DNA of 64,000 nucleotides from Pirellulaceae bacterium (GTDB lineage: Bacteria > Planctomycetota > Planctomycetia > Pirellulales > Pirellulaceae). Positions 56,401 through 63,732 of the stretch are shown here, piece after piece (position 1 is the stretch's first letter; each line of letters starts with the position of its first letter). Under the pieces are notes generated by a model that was not told the origin of the DNA, ran no database searches, and saw only the letters and a program-made list of their open reading frames with translations. The position numbers and the translations under genes were made by a program. The stretch lies in assembly GCA_023382975.1 (NCBI GenBank), contig JAHDXO010000004.1, forward strand, positions 1 to 64,000. Direction: 5' to 3'.

Positions 56401-57480
56401 CTGGCCTGCGATTTCGGGCAGTTGCCGCTGTTCGATCGCCAGGACGTGATCGTCGGTGGCCAAGTAAGCCAAGTCGTTGTGAAAGACGGCCGCTCGCGCG
56501 TTGAACCAGTTGAAGACCAGATCGCCGAGCCGCGTTTTTCCCCAACGGTCCTTTCGCGACCGGTCCGGATCGTAAGCCAGCAGGCAGGCTTGGCCGTAGA
56601 CCAAGTACCGGCCATTCCAAACCTGAGCCTCGGAACCGCCGTTGTAGAACCGGTATTCGTGAGCGTTCTGCACATCGGGGAACGGGGTGTCGAAGTCGAT
56701 GCGGACGCCGTCCTGCTTGCGCCAGCGGCTGGGCGCGACGCGCGACGTCGTAAACAGCGAATCGGAAGTCGCCAGCATATAGCCCTGGGGTACCGGCGAC
56801 TCCGGCCCGCCCCCATCGACCGGTCGGCGCCAGATGATCCGCCCGTCTTCGGCATCCACGGCGAACAGATAGATACGATGGTTCGGAAACAGTCCTGCCG
56901 AAAAGTAGGCGATTCCTTCCTCGACCATTCCTCCGGCCCGGATCGGCCACAGCGAGCTGAAGCGGCCGAACCCCAACATCAGATCGGGACGCGGCGCCGC
57001 GTCGATCTGCCACAGCAACTGCCCGCTGCCCGCATCGAGACAACGGAAGACGCCGTCATCCGCGCCGGAGTACAACCGACCTTGCCACCAAACGGGCGCC
57101 AAGCGGGGCGAGCCGCCCGTGAAGAACCGCCAGATTTCGCGGCCGGTCGCGGCATCCAAGGCGATCACGCAGTCCTCGGCCGACGACGCGAAGTACACTC
57201 GATCGGCGACGGCGACGATGCGGAAGGCGTCGTCGTACGAGACTTCCGGCTTGTTCTTCCGCGCGCCGTAGCCGTTGACCGGCAGCGACCAGCCGGCCGC
57301 GGGAGGAAACGGCGACCGGCGAGTCCAGCACAGTTCGAGCGGCGGAGCAAGCCGCTCTGCGGTCACGCCGCTGCGTTGATTATCGCGCCGCGCGGTGGGC
57401 CAGTCGTCGGCGCGAACGTCGCATGCTGCCGCCAGCAGGACGATCGACAGCGACAACCGCAGTGTCTCAACCGTCCTCAT
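53464..57480 (-). CDS. Exported PQQ-propeller / methyltransferase-like / malectin protein
   Basis: The 1338-aa protein has a signal peptide (~1-24, cleavage near VRA-D). A PQQ-type beta propeller (~30-520) has repeats such as VIALDAATGREIWRF and AIDANTGRALWSHE. A Rossmann, methyltransferase-like segment (~525-640, RGYALVVGAGTMDLADLL ... ADSAHLPYPPYLFDRVIAAD) interrupts it. A second set of PQQ-type blades follows (~680-1200, LFALDRRTGQTLWTYRG, VSLDAATGQRRWERPL). The C-terminus (~1215-1338) is malectin-like: YTVRLMFAEP, QRVFDVQLQGRTVLE, DLTIQLTPS. The malectin part suggests carbohydrate binding. Whether the methyltransferase-like fold is active in an exported protein is doubtful. It is 19 bases after the alkaline phosphatase gene. 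Confidence 0.8.
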   Translation of the reverse strand: MRTVETLRLSLSIVLLAAACDVRADDWPTARRDNQRSGVTAERLAPPLELCWTRRSPFPPAAGWSLPVNGYGARKNKPEVSYDDAFRIVAVADRVYFASSAEDCVIALDAATGREIWRFFTGGSPRLAPVWWQGRLYSGADDGVFRCLDAGSGQLLWQIDAAPRPDLMLGFGRFSSLWPIRAGGMVEEGIAYFSAGLFPNHRIYLFAVDAEDGRIIWRRPVDGGGPESPVPQGYMLATSDSLFTTSRVAPSRWRKQDGVRIDFDTPFPDVQNAHEYRFYNGGSEAQVWNGRYLVYGQACLLAYDPDRSRKDRWGKTRLGDLVFNWFNARAAVFHNDLAYLATDDHVLAIEQRQLPEIAGQECREFEETYKRLRVASYLDHLENHGRRKAEFGEDDARVRELESGPLRWGQAAWEQWQAARPTLFQKFAARCRWMTPQISNESLILAGDVLYAGGENRVDAIDANTGRALWSHETSSCVRDLAVAQGRLYVSTIDGAIRCFTPSSNVADGETRSLATDSLVEPLAPSRAADQRGYALVVGAGTMDLADLLDQTDGFRTEIVANDNTKVDELRRQLAGQKLYGGRACVRQADSAHLPYPPYLFDRVIAADATPDTVGELFRVTRPCGGRLTVEFRAAGGDASSPNERDASVRDAFGHQATVERSGDTWRITRGPVPESRDWTHNYATAANTSSSEDPLVKGPFGVLWYGEPGPRQRIDRHATGPMPLVVAGRMFTVGYDLVLAYDAYNGTCLWQREIPGAARQHLPINTSNLAADTDSLYVVVPGGLCLRLDAATGETVATYRVPVVPDGLPEVAAGRSSAAEVQWAWIAVDGNCVYGSRAEVDDQRRRAVEQTSDLLFALDRRTGQTLWTYRGWGIDHNGIALADGRVFLLDRDLTEGQQRQAVAETVADDSVADRPAMDRRGEPIPLDLRKLVSLDAATGQRRWERPLNCRDITLDDLAVLGRSGAACMAKDGVVVVHGIGSLGHPHREFLQGEFARRAIFAWDAESGDFLWGGRKGYRKRPIIVGDFVYAEPFAWELKTGRLKTVPNPLSGQPQPLDFHRGYIGCGHLLGSGAALFGARGGIAYCNLDTASGFAPFAGMHLACGLGAVPAGGIFVAPEGRSGCTCDTPIYASIALYPKSQGDDWSLGFTGGRAETVSLPVQLVSINLGAPGYRSDAAGHLWIPYPARVDPGPLGDWLPTYQHDDAMCYRLDDLTTEIAGTDIPWVYTSGYRHDKPLRFRLIGDGQPESRYTVRLMFAEPEEIGPGQRVFDVQLQGRTVLERLDVAAAAGGSQLALVREFRDIPVQRDLTIQLTPSETNLPEDTRKSPILCGFQAVRQ

Positions 57481-57499
57481 CGCTCCGCCCTCATCGAGT

Positions 57500-58936
57500 T
57501 TACCGGGCCGTGGCGGCCGGCGCCGCGACCTGCCCACTGACGGCCCTCGCCATCACGTAGAACACGTCGGTGTTGTCAATGTAGCGGCCACGCACCGGGT
57601 CGGTGTGGTCGGCCAGTTCCGCCAACCACAGGGCGCCGCGGCCACGCGCGTACACGGGCACCAACGAATTACTGTGCTTGTCCGAATGAAACCGCAGCAG
57701 GGGCATACTGCCTTTGCCTCGGTCCGCAATCGGCTGGAACCGTTGCCACGGTTCTTGGGAATCCAGACCCCAGACCAGTCCCGTCTCGTGATCCGCGGTC
57801 AAGATCAGCAGCGTTTCTTCCCAATTGCTGTTCGCTTCGACCCATTGAACCACGGCTTCGACGGCTTCGACGAAATCGATCTGCTCTTCGACCATTCGGC
57901 CGCCCATGTTGTCGTGCCCCGCCCAATCGACTGCGCCGCCTTCGACCATCAGCCACAGGCCCTCGGGGTTTTGGTCCAGCACATTCAACGCCCCCCGAGC
58001 CATCACAGCCAAAGAAGGAACCGTCGTCAGCAACGGATCGTCGTAAGGGCTGTCCCCTTTCGTCGCTCCGCTCCGCGAATACTGCAATGTCTTGGCGACC
58101 TGGGCCGTGCCGAGGACTTTTTCGGGCGTCTCGCCCGACACCAACGATTCGAACTCAGCCTTTGTCGAAACGGGGCGGAATCCGTGGATCTTTCCATCGG
58201 GCGTCGCACGTGCCGCCTCGATGGCTTCCCACGTCGCCGGCCCGCCCACGAACTGGTAGTTCTTCTTCGTGACCGGCAGGCCGTCGTTGTCAAAGTCCGG
58301 GTGTCCGGCGCCCATGATCACGTCCAGTACACCGTCCTGGATCATCTGGTTGGCGATTGCTTCATAATCGCTGCGCTTCGGCACTCGTGCGCCGCCCAGA
58401 CTGGCCGGCGTCGCGTGCGACCACTGGACGCTGGTGACCACGCCCACCGACTTGCGGTTCTGCTTGGCGATCTGCGGCATCGTCGGCGAAATCGGGCGAT
58501 CCAGATCGCTCCAGTTGATGGCACTGTTGTACGTCTTGACGCCCGTTGCCAGAGCGGTACCGGCCGCCGCGGAGTCCGTGAACGTGCGTTTGAGCCAATC
58601 GTAGTCGGCCAGCGGATCCCAAGCCTTGTCCGGATCGTAGACCAGTTCGGCATCCTGGACGTCCGTCTTGAGCGGCGTCTCCGACAGGTTCAACGGATAC
58701 GTCGCGCAGGCCACTTCGATCCAGCCATCGCCGTCGTACACCTGGGTGCTGCGGCCGCGCTGCGCATCCCAACGGCCTTGGTACATGCTGCCGACCGTCC
58801 AGTGGTTGAACCCCGCGCCATCGCTGATCATCAAAATGACGTTCTTGACTTCGGCCGCTTCAAGTCGCGGCACGAGTGCGGTGGCAAGGACGACGGACAG
58901 ACCTGCGAGAAGTCTCCAAGTGCTTCGAGAGAACAT
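57500..58936 (-). CDS. Exported alkaline phosphatase
   Basis: A 478-aa phosphomonoesterase with a signal peptide (~1-28, cleavage near LEA-A). It has the PhoA-type features: VILMISDGAG (metal Asp39), the active serine in TFTDSAAAGTALATG (Ser122), VVTSVQWSHATPAS, and the metal site LTADHETG. It releases phosphate from exported substrates and could supply phosphate under limitation, but no Pho box was searched. It is transcribed just before the PQQ/malectin protein, probably as an operon. AAAGGAAA precedes ATG 58936. Confidence 0.93.
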   Translation of the reverse strand: MFSRSTWRLLAGLSVVLATALVPRLEAAEVKNVILMISDGAGFNHWTVGSMYQGRWDAQRGRSTQVYDGDGWIEVACATYPLNLSETPLKTDVQDAELVYDPDKAWDPLADYDWLKRTFTDSAAAGTALATGVKTYNSAINWSDLDRPISPTMPQIAKQNRKSVGVVTSVQWSHATPASLGGARVPKRSDYEAIANQMIQDGVLDVIMGAGHPDFDNDGLPVTKKNYQFVGGPATWEAIEAARATPDGKIHGFRPVSTKAEFESLVSGETPEKVLGTAQVAKTLQYSRSGATKGDSPYDDPLLTTVPSLAVMARGALNVLDQNPEGLWLMVEGGAVDWAGHDNMGGRMVEEQIDFVEAVEAVVQWVEANSNWEETLLILTADHETGLVWGLDSQEPWQRFQPIADRGKGSMPLLRFHSDKHSNSLVPVYARGRGALWLAELADHTDPVRGRYIDNTDVFYVMARAVSGQVAAPAATAR

Positions 58937-58970
58937 CGCGTTTCCTTTTCCTGATTGTCGGTTTGGAGGT

Positions 58971-59486
58971 TTACTGAGCCGCCAACGTCTGCTGGAATTT
59001 GGCGTCCTTGGCGGCGATCGTTTCGGCCAACTTCCCTTTGAATTCGACCAGTTTCTCCGCCAGAACCGGATCCGATGTCGCCAGAATCTGAACGGCGAAC
59101 AAGCCCGCGTTGCGAGGGCCCCCCATGCCGACCGCGACGCTCGCGACGGGGACGTCGCCGGGCATCTGGACGGTCGAGAGCAACGAATCCAGACCCCCGA
59201 GTTCCGGCGTCGGCACGGGCAATCCGATGACCGGCAGCGTCGTGTGGGCCGCGACCACGCCCGCCAAGTGGGCCGCGCCGCCCGCAGCGGCGATGATCAC
59301 CCGCAGACCGCGCTGGATCGCCGTCGAGGCGTACTCGGCAACCGTACCAGGCGTGCGGTGAGCACTCATCACGTGCGCCTCGTACGGCACGCCGAATTCG
59401 TCCAGTGCCGCCGCCGCTTTGTTGATCTTCGGCCAATCGCTGTCGCTGCCCATCAAGATGCCGACCAAAGGCTTCCTGTCTGTCAT
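58971..59486 (-). CDS. purE: N5-carboxyaminoimidazole ribonucleotide mutase
   Basis: The 171-aa enzyme of purine synthesis converts N5-CAIR to CAIR. The N-terminal GILMGSDSDWP, the active-site block VMSAHRTP and the Gly/Ala-rich IIAAAGGAAHLAGVVAAHT are all present, as in class I PurE. ATG 59486 is the natural start: MTDRKPLVGILMGSDSD. The open frame continuing to 60035 is an overlap with the neighbouring gene in another frame. purK is not seen in the window. Confidence 0.96.
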   Translation of the reverse strand: MTDRKPLVGILMGSDSDWPKINKAAAALDEFGVPYEAHVMSAHRTPGTVAEYASTAIQRGLRVIIAAAGGAAHLAGVVAAHTTLPVIGLPVPTPELGGLDSLLSTVQMPGDVPVASVAVGMGGPRNAGLFAVQILATSDPVLAEKLVEFKGKLAETIAAKDAKFQQTLAAQ

Positions 59487-59584
59487 CGTGGCATTCCTGT
59501 GTTGTTCCATTAGAGAAAGGCAGGTGCCAATCCTGTCCGCGCGGGGCAAGTCTGTCAAGTCGCCCGTCGCCACAATCGTCGAAC

Positions 59585-60280
59585 TCACATCCCACGCACT
59601 TCCGCGATCAGATCTTCGGTCGATCGAAGTCGGGCAAATTTGTTCTGCCAGATGCGGAAGCAGGCTTGCTGGATCGTGTCGTCCAACGTGGCCACTCCGT
59701 CCGTGACCACGGTGACGCGATAGTCCCGGTTGGCGGCGGCCAACACGGTGCTGTTGACACACACGTCCGTGGTGACTCCGGTCACCAGCAACCGATTGAT
59801 GCCGCGACTGCGGAGCGCCAAATCGAGCGGCGTCCCGTAGAACTTGTCGTACGTGTGTGCCCGTACCACCAGTTCGTCCTCCCGCGGTTCCAATTCGGCG
59901 ATCGTCTCGGCCGATTCGGCCCCGCTGCCCGCACGCGGTCCGATCAGGCAATTGCTCGACGGATAGCCAAACCCCGTTGGAGCCGACGGCTCGGCGGGCA
60001 GATGTTCGAGGCCGAACGGATCGCCGCGCAGACACGGCACGGTCTCGGAGTACACAAATTCCGTGAAGATCACCGGTACGGCTTGGTCGCGGCAGGTCGC
60101 GATCAACCGAGCAACGTTGCCGACGATGCCGCGCCCTGCGGGGACGAACAACGAGGCCTCCGGATCCAGAAACCCGCGTTGCATGTCGATGACCAGCAAT
60201 GCCGTGACGCCGGCAACGCAGCGGTGCGACCGCTCGATCCTGCCGGTTCTTTCCTCGAAGCGGCTCGGAGTATCCGTCAT
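59585..60280 (-). CDS. Isochorismatase-like cysteine hydrolase
   Basis: A 231-aa cytoplasmic protein with the catalytic triad Asp32 (LLVIDMQRGFLD), Lys146 (TYDKFYGT) and Cys174 (GVTTDVCVNSTV). The last motif, with the cis-peptide region VTGVTTD, defines the isochorismatase/nicotinamidase/N-carbamoyl amide family; the natural substrate cannot be told from the sequence. ATG 60280 overlaps the stop of the channel gene by four bases (ATGA), so translation is coupled. It is the last gene of the overlapping Ftr-channel-hydrolase set. Confidence 0.88.
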   Translation of the reverse strand: MTDTPSRFEERTGRIERSHRCVAGVTALLVIDMQRGFLDPEASLFVPAGRGIVGNVARLIATCRDQAVPVIFTEFVYSETVPCLRGDPFGLEHLPAEPSAPTGFGYPSSNCLIGPRAGSGAESAETIAELEPREDELVVRAHTYDKFYGTPLDLALRSRGINRLLVTGVTTDVCVNSTVLAAANRDYRVTVVTDGVATLDDTIQQACFRIWQNKFARLRSTEDLIAEVRGM

Positions 60281-61776
60281 GATTTCCCTTTCAACGTAAG
60301 TTCCTCTTCCGCGATCACGACAATCTCGTCACCTCTGCGAAAGATATAATCGGCAGGGTTGACGAACATCTGCCCGTCGGCGGTGTGGACCGAGACGAGC
60401 ACCGCGTTGTGCTGCCTCTTCAGGTCGACAAACAATTCGAGAAACGATCGCCCGGCGAACTCATCGGGCAGCCTGAGCCGGTAGAATTCGTTTCCCTTCT
60501 GGTAGGTCAGCAGCTCCGAGAAGACGTCCATCAGCCCGCGGTTCATCGCGGCTTGAGCCAGCAGAAACGCGCCGTGTTCACCGCTGACGACGTAGTCATT
60601 GACGTGTCCCATCTCCAGGTGCGAACCGTACGAGCGGTTCAGCAACTCGGCGCACGTGTACACGCGGGGATTCAGTTTCTCGACCGTCAGCGCGGCCAGG
60701 ATCGTCCGCGCGTCCGCGTCTTGATCGCTCCGGCCGCCTTGAGTATCGGCCAGGATGATGCACGTCGCGGCCCGGTGGATGCCGACCTTTTCCAGTACCG
60801 CGATGCGAGTGAAATCGTCGAAACAGACATGCACGTTCGCATCCAAGTCCGGGGGCAGCAGCGACTCGTCCCGCGGCCCGCCGGTGATCACGACGATGGG
60901 CGTGCGTTCGCGTCCCGGCGAGGCGCGCAGCTCGCGGATGATGATCTCCGCCTGGTTGTTCCACCCGCAGATGATCACGTGGCTTTGAAGAGCGTTCCAA
61001 TCCACTCTGCCTCCTTCCGACTGCAACCGCTCGACCATGAACGCCGAAACGGTTCCGGTAAACATGGCGAAGATCGTCAACCCCATGAACATCACGAACA
61101 CCGTGATCAGTTTGCCGCCTACGGTCCTGGGTGGTTCGGGAACCGGCTCGCCGGCGAACAGCGAGTAGACGCTGAACCAGATCGAATCCTGCAAACCGAA
61201 GCGAGGTTCCTCGGCGCCCAACTCGCCCTCGACATCCGCCCCGGGCCGTCCTTCGAAATAGAGGATTCCGCCCGAAGCAAAGACGACCGTCAAGACCAGC
61301 AGGCCACAAACGACCAAATACTCCAGCGCCCCGCGACGAAACACGTGGGGAAAGTGGCTCGCCAGCCGCGAGACCACGCCAAAGGTTCGCAGCAAGCGGA
61401 TCATCCTCAGCAGCCGGATCGCCCGCCCGGCGCGAAAGATGCGAAACAGGGGCAGCACTGCGATGATATCGAGCCAAAACGTGCGAAAGAACTGGCGCTT
61501 CGAGTTCGCCGCGCAGAATCGCAGGCACAGTTCGATCACGAAGATCCCGGTGATCACGTCGTTCACACGAATCAACGGCTGCAGCGACGCCAAGTCGTCC
61601 GGGTTTCGAGCGGTCTCGGCCAGCGCGAATTCCAACAGCGTCAAGCCCACCGAGACCAGCACCAACACGCCGACAGACGCCTCGACCCACACGTTGGCGA
61701 AGAACTCCGCCAAGCTGACTTGCCAGCGAGCGGGCTGGCGGCGAGGCTTCGCGGACTTGTCCGCACCGGGAGTCAC
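60277..61776 (-). CDS. Voltage-sensor ion channel with RCK (TrkA) domains
   Basis: Start GTG 61776 overlaps the Ftr stop by four bases (GTGA); 499 aa. Six membrane helices are seen. S4 carries seven arginines at every third position (Arg112 to Arg130, FRIFRAGRAIRLLRMIRLLR). The pore loop (SIWFSVYSLFAGEPVPEPPR, ~198-217) has no TVGYG filter, reading LFAGEPVPEPP instead. S6 is LITVFVMFMGLTIFAMFTGT. A cytoplasmic RCK N domain follows with the nucleotide motif HVIICGWNNQAEI, then a TrkA-C-like domain (YRLRLPDEFAGRSFLELF). By architecture it is a ligand-gated, voltage-sensing cation channel. Its ion selectivity cannot be assumed to be potassium. In-frame residues upstream to 62514 lie over Ftr and are not used. 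Confidence 0.85.
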   Translation of the reverse strand: MTPGADKSAKPRRQPARWQVSLAEFFANVWVEASVGVLVLVSVGLTLLEFALAETARNPDDLASLQPLIRVNDVITGIFVIELCLRFCAANSKRQFFRTFWLDIIAVLPLFRIFRAGRAIRLLRMIRLLRTFGVVSRLASHFPHVFRRGALEYLVVCGLLVLTVVFASGGILYFEGRPGADVEGELGAEEPRFGLQDSIWFSVYSLFAGEPVPEPPRTVGGKLITVFVMFMGLTIFAMFTGTVSAFMVERLQSEGGRVDWNALQSHVIICGWNNQAEIIIRELRASPGRERTPIVVITGGPRDESLLPPDLDANVHVCFDDFTRIAVLEKVGIHRAATCIILADTQGGRSDQDADARTILAALTVEKLNPRVYTCAELLNRSYGSHLEMGHVNDYVVSGEHGAFLLAQAAMNRGLMDVFSELLTYQKGNEFYRLRLPDEFAGRSFLELFVDLKRQHNAVLVSVHTADGQMFVNPADYIFRRGDEIVVIAEEELTLKGKS

Positions 61777-62660
61777 GACAACAGCTCGTGCAGACGGAAA
61801 TGGAATTTGCCCAGTTTGCCGCCGTAGTTTCCCGCGGCAATCATCAACACCTCGTCGCCCGCCGCCGCACGCATCGCAGCGGTCATGGCGCGAGAGACGG
61901 CTTCGGGACTGGTTCCGTCGATCACGATTTCGTAGGCACAGTTGGCATCGGGGTGCAGTTGCGATTCGACGCGGCCACGCAACGTCGGACAGAAGGGATC
62001 CGCGGTGGATGCGATCAGCCCTTTGTACCGCGAACCGACCTTGCTGCCGCTGCGCGCGACGCCGCCGGGAAACGGCGTGATCGCACCGTCGATCGCCGCC
62101 ACCGCTTCGACGGCCCGTCGCGCCGCCGCCAGTCCCGCGGCTTGATCCGCCGTCTGCAGAATGATGTTTCCGCCTCCGACACCCTTGCCCACCCCCACGG
62201 TGTCGCGCACCAGGAACTCGCCGTCCATAACCGGAATGCGCCAGTAGCGTTTCCCGGCGATCTGCTTGCTCTTCTGATATCCATCGCCGAAGAAACGAAT
62301 ATGCTTGCCAAGAGCGATGCGTTTTTCGCCGTCTTCGAGACCGTCGTACACGGCCGTTGACGGGCAAGTCATCAGGCACTGGCCCACGCGGTTGGGGACG
62401 GCTTTCTCCAATGCCTCGCGCGAGAACCCAAACATCAGCACCGACGCCCCAGGACGGCCGTCCGGTGTAGCGTCCGCGGAAATCAACCGCTCCAAACCGG
62501 CTTCGGCGTCGCACGAGATCACCGAAGAGCTATAGCCCGTCGCCTCGCGCACCGCCGCGTCCAACCAATGCGCGTCGTGAGCCGTCACCAGCAGCCGCAC
62601 GTACGACATGCCGAACGCCTCGGCGAACGTGTCTTGGATAAGCGTCGTTCCCAGATTCAC
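61773..62660 (-). CDS. ftr: Formylmethanofuran-tetrahydromethanopterin formyltransferase
   Basis: A 295-aa enzyme transferring a formyl group between methanofuran (or its analogue) and tetrahydromethanopterin, in the archaeal-type C1 pathway that planctomycetes and methylotrophs also use. Family marks are the opening IQDTFAEAFGMSYVRLLVTA, PGASVLMFGFSREALEKAVP, QCLMTCPSTAVYDGL, VGKGVGGGNIILQT and the end GGKLGKFHFRLHELL. GTG 62660 puts TFAEAF at the usual position and has GGAG upstream; GTG 62705 is the longer alternative. No Fhc/Mch/Fae genes are adjacent in the window. It lies between the small L7/L12-like gene and the channel gene, and overlaps the latter by four bases. Confidence 0.95.
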   Translation of the reverse strand: MNLGTTLIQDTFAEAFGMSYVRLLVTAHDAHWLDAAVREATGYSSSVISCDAEAGLERLISADATPDGRPGASVLMFGFSREALEKAVPNRVGQCLMTCPSTAVYDGLEDGEKRIALGKHIRFFGDGYQKSKQIAGKRYWRIPVMDGEFLVRDTVGVGKGVGGGNIILQTADQAAGLAAARRAVEAVAAIDGAITPFPGGVARSGSKVGSRYKGLIASTADPFCPTLRGRVESQLHPDANCAYEIVIDGTSPEAVSRAMTAAMRAAAGDEVLMIAAGNYGGKLGKFHFRLHELLS

Positions 62661-62731
62661 GATTCGGGCTCCGTCAGCCGGGCCGAAGCAACGTTCGCCC
62701 GGCACCGGCTAGGTGGAAAGCAGGCGACCGG

Positions 62732-63055
62732 CTACCAGCCCATGACCATGTTTGATTCGATCGCCTTGCGGGCCGCTTCCAGGTCCGTGCCGGTTTCGTG
62801 CATGTACAAGCGGATCGCATGGACTTTGTCCCCGGCCGCTTTGGACAGGCAGTCGCGGGCCACTCCGCACGGGTCGAAACTCTCGGTCAGCCCCAACGCA
62901 CCTTTCGAGATGACCCACGTGTCACGGGGGCGTTTGGTCATCCGAATCACCTTGTCGCCGGGGTAGGCTTCATTAACCACATTGGTGGCATTCGTTTCAT
63001 CCTCGGCCCACGTGATGATGATGTGTGCGTCGGTCTCGACCTCGAACAATGGCAT
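62732..63055 (-). CDS. Small protein with ribosomal L7/L12 C-terminal-like segment
   Basis: ATG 63055 (AAGGAGCC upstream) gives 107 aa. The first half (MPLFEVETDAHIIITWAEDE ... DKVIRMTKRPRDTWVIS) is beta-rich and not recognised. The second half ends KVHAIRLYMHETGTDLEAAR with KAIESNM, which resembles the ribosomal L7/L12 C-terminal helix pattern (IxxVRxxTGLGLKEAKxxVE). It is not a full L7/L12 and lacks the N-terminal dimerisation domain. It lies upstream of ftr, 71 bases before its chosen start. It might be a regulatory or assembly protein; unknown. Confidence 0.65.
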   Translation of the reverse strand: MPLFEVETDAHIIITWAEDETNATNVVNEAYPGDKVIRMTKRPRDTWVISKGALGLTESFDPCGVARDCLSKAAGDKVHAIRLYMHETGTDLEAARKAIESNMVMGW

Positions 63056-63732
63056 GACAGGCTCCTTTCCGGCAGGGCTGATGCCGCCGCCAGACTCAAA
63101 CAATTTGACGTAAATGGTTGGGCCTCGATCGTAACCCCTTCGCCGAATTCGCGAGAATTCGAACCGAAGCCGCGGAGCCACTCCGCAGTTGCGATCCAGG
63201 CGAAATCTTACCACCCGACCTTTCTTTCACGCTCCGTTTCAAGACCTCGACTCGCTTTTTCGCCAAACGAGTGATGTATCCGGAAATCGGTGCGCAGGCA
63301 AACCACCGGTGGATGACTTAGCATGGGCGGAAAACAGCTTTTTGACAAGGCACCCGCGGAAAATCGAGCATATCGATCCGGTCTGCTACAAACGTCAATT
63401 CCCGTGTGTACGCTAAGGTCTTCCTGAATTCGCTGGTCGGACAAGTTGTCACACAGACCTCCAGTTTTCCCCATGTTTCCTCGTTTACCTGAGCGATCGA
63501 ATCGGCCAGTCCCGATACGAGAGTTACAGAGGCACACGGCGAGGCGGTGACAAGAACGCCGACAGGCATCCTCGCAACCCACGAGAATTCCCGAGTTTTC
63601 GCGGTGTTTGCTCGAAGCCCAGTCCCCCTTCTTTCCCGCAGCCTCGCAGCGCAGCCTTTGTCCAACCCCCGCATTTCCGACTGAGCGCCAATGTGGCCCA
63701 ACGCAGCTTTCTTTCAATTTCAGGAGGATCAA
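63056..63732. other. Intergenic stretch, 677 bases
   Basis: Between the L7/L12-like gene (leftward) and the exported protein (rightward). Open frames on the minus strand (up to 174 codons) have no ribosome site and read as composition artefacts. Promoters for both flanking genes should be present; none is obvious. Confidence 0.4.

Noticed and set aside
59487-60035. N-terminal extension of purE
   Set aside because: The extra residues overlap the isochorismatase-like gene in another frame, and PurE proteins begin at MTDRKPLVG-like sequences.
63208-63732. 174-codon minus-strand frame before the last gene
   Set aside because: No ribosome site, no domain, and codon use unlike neighbouring genes.
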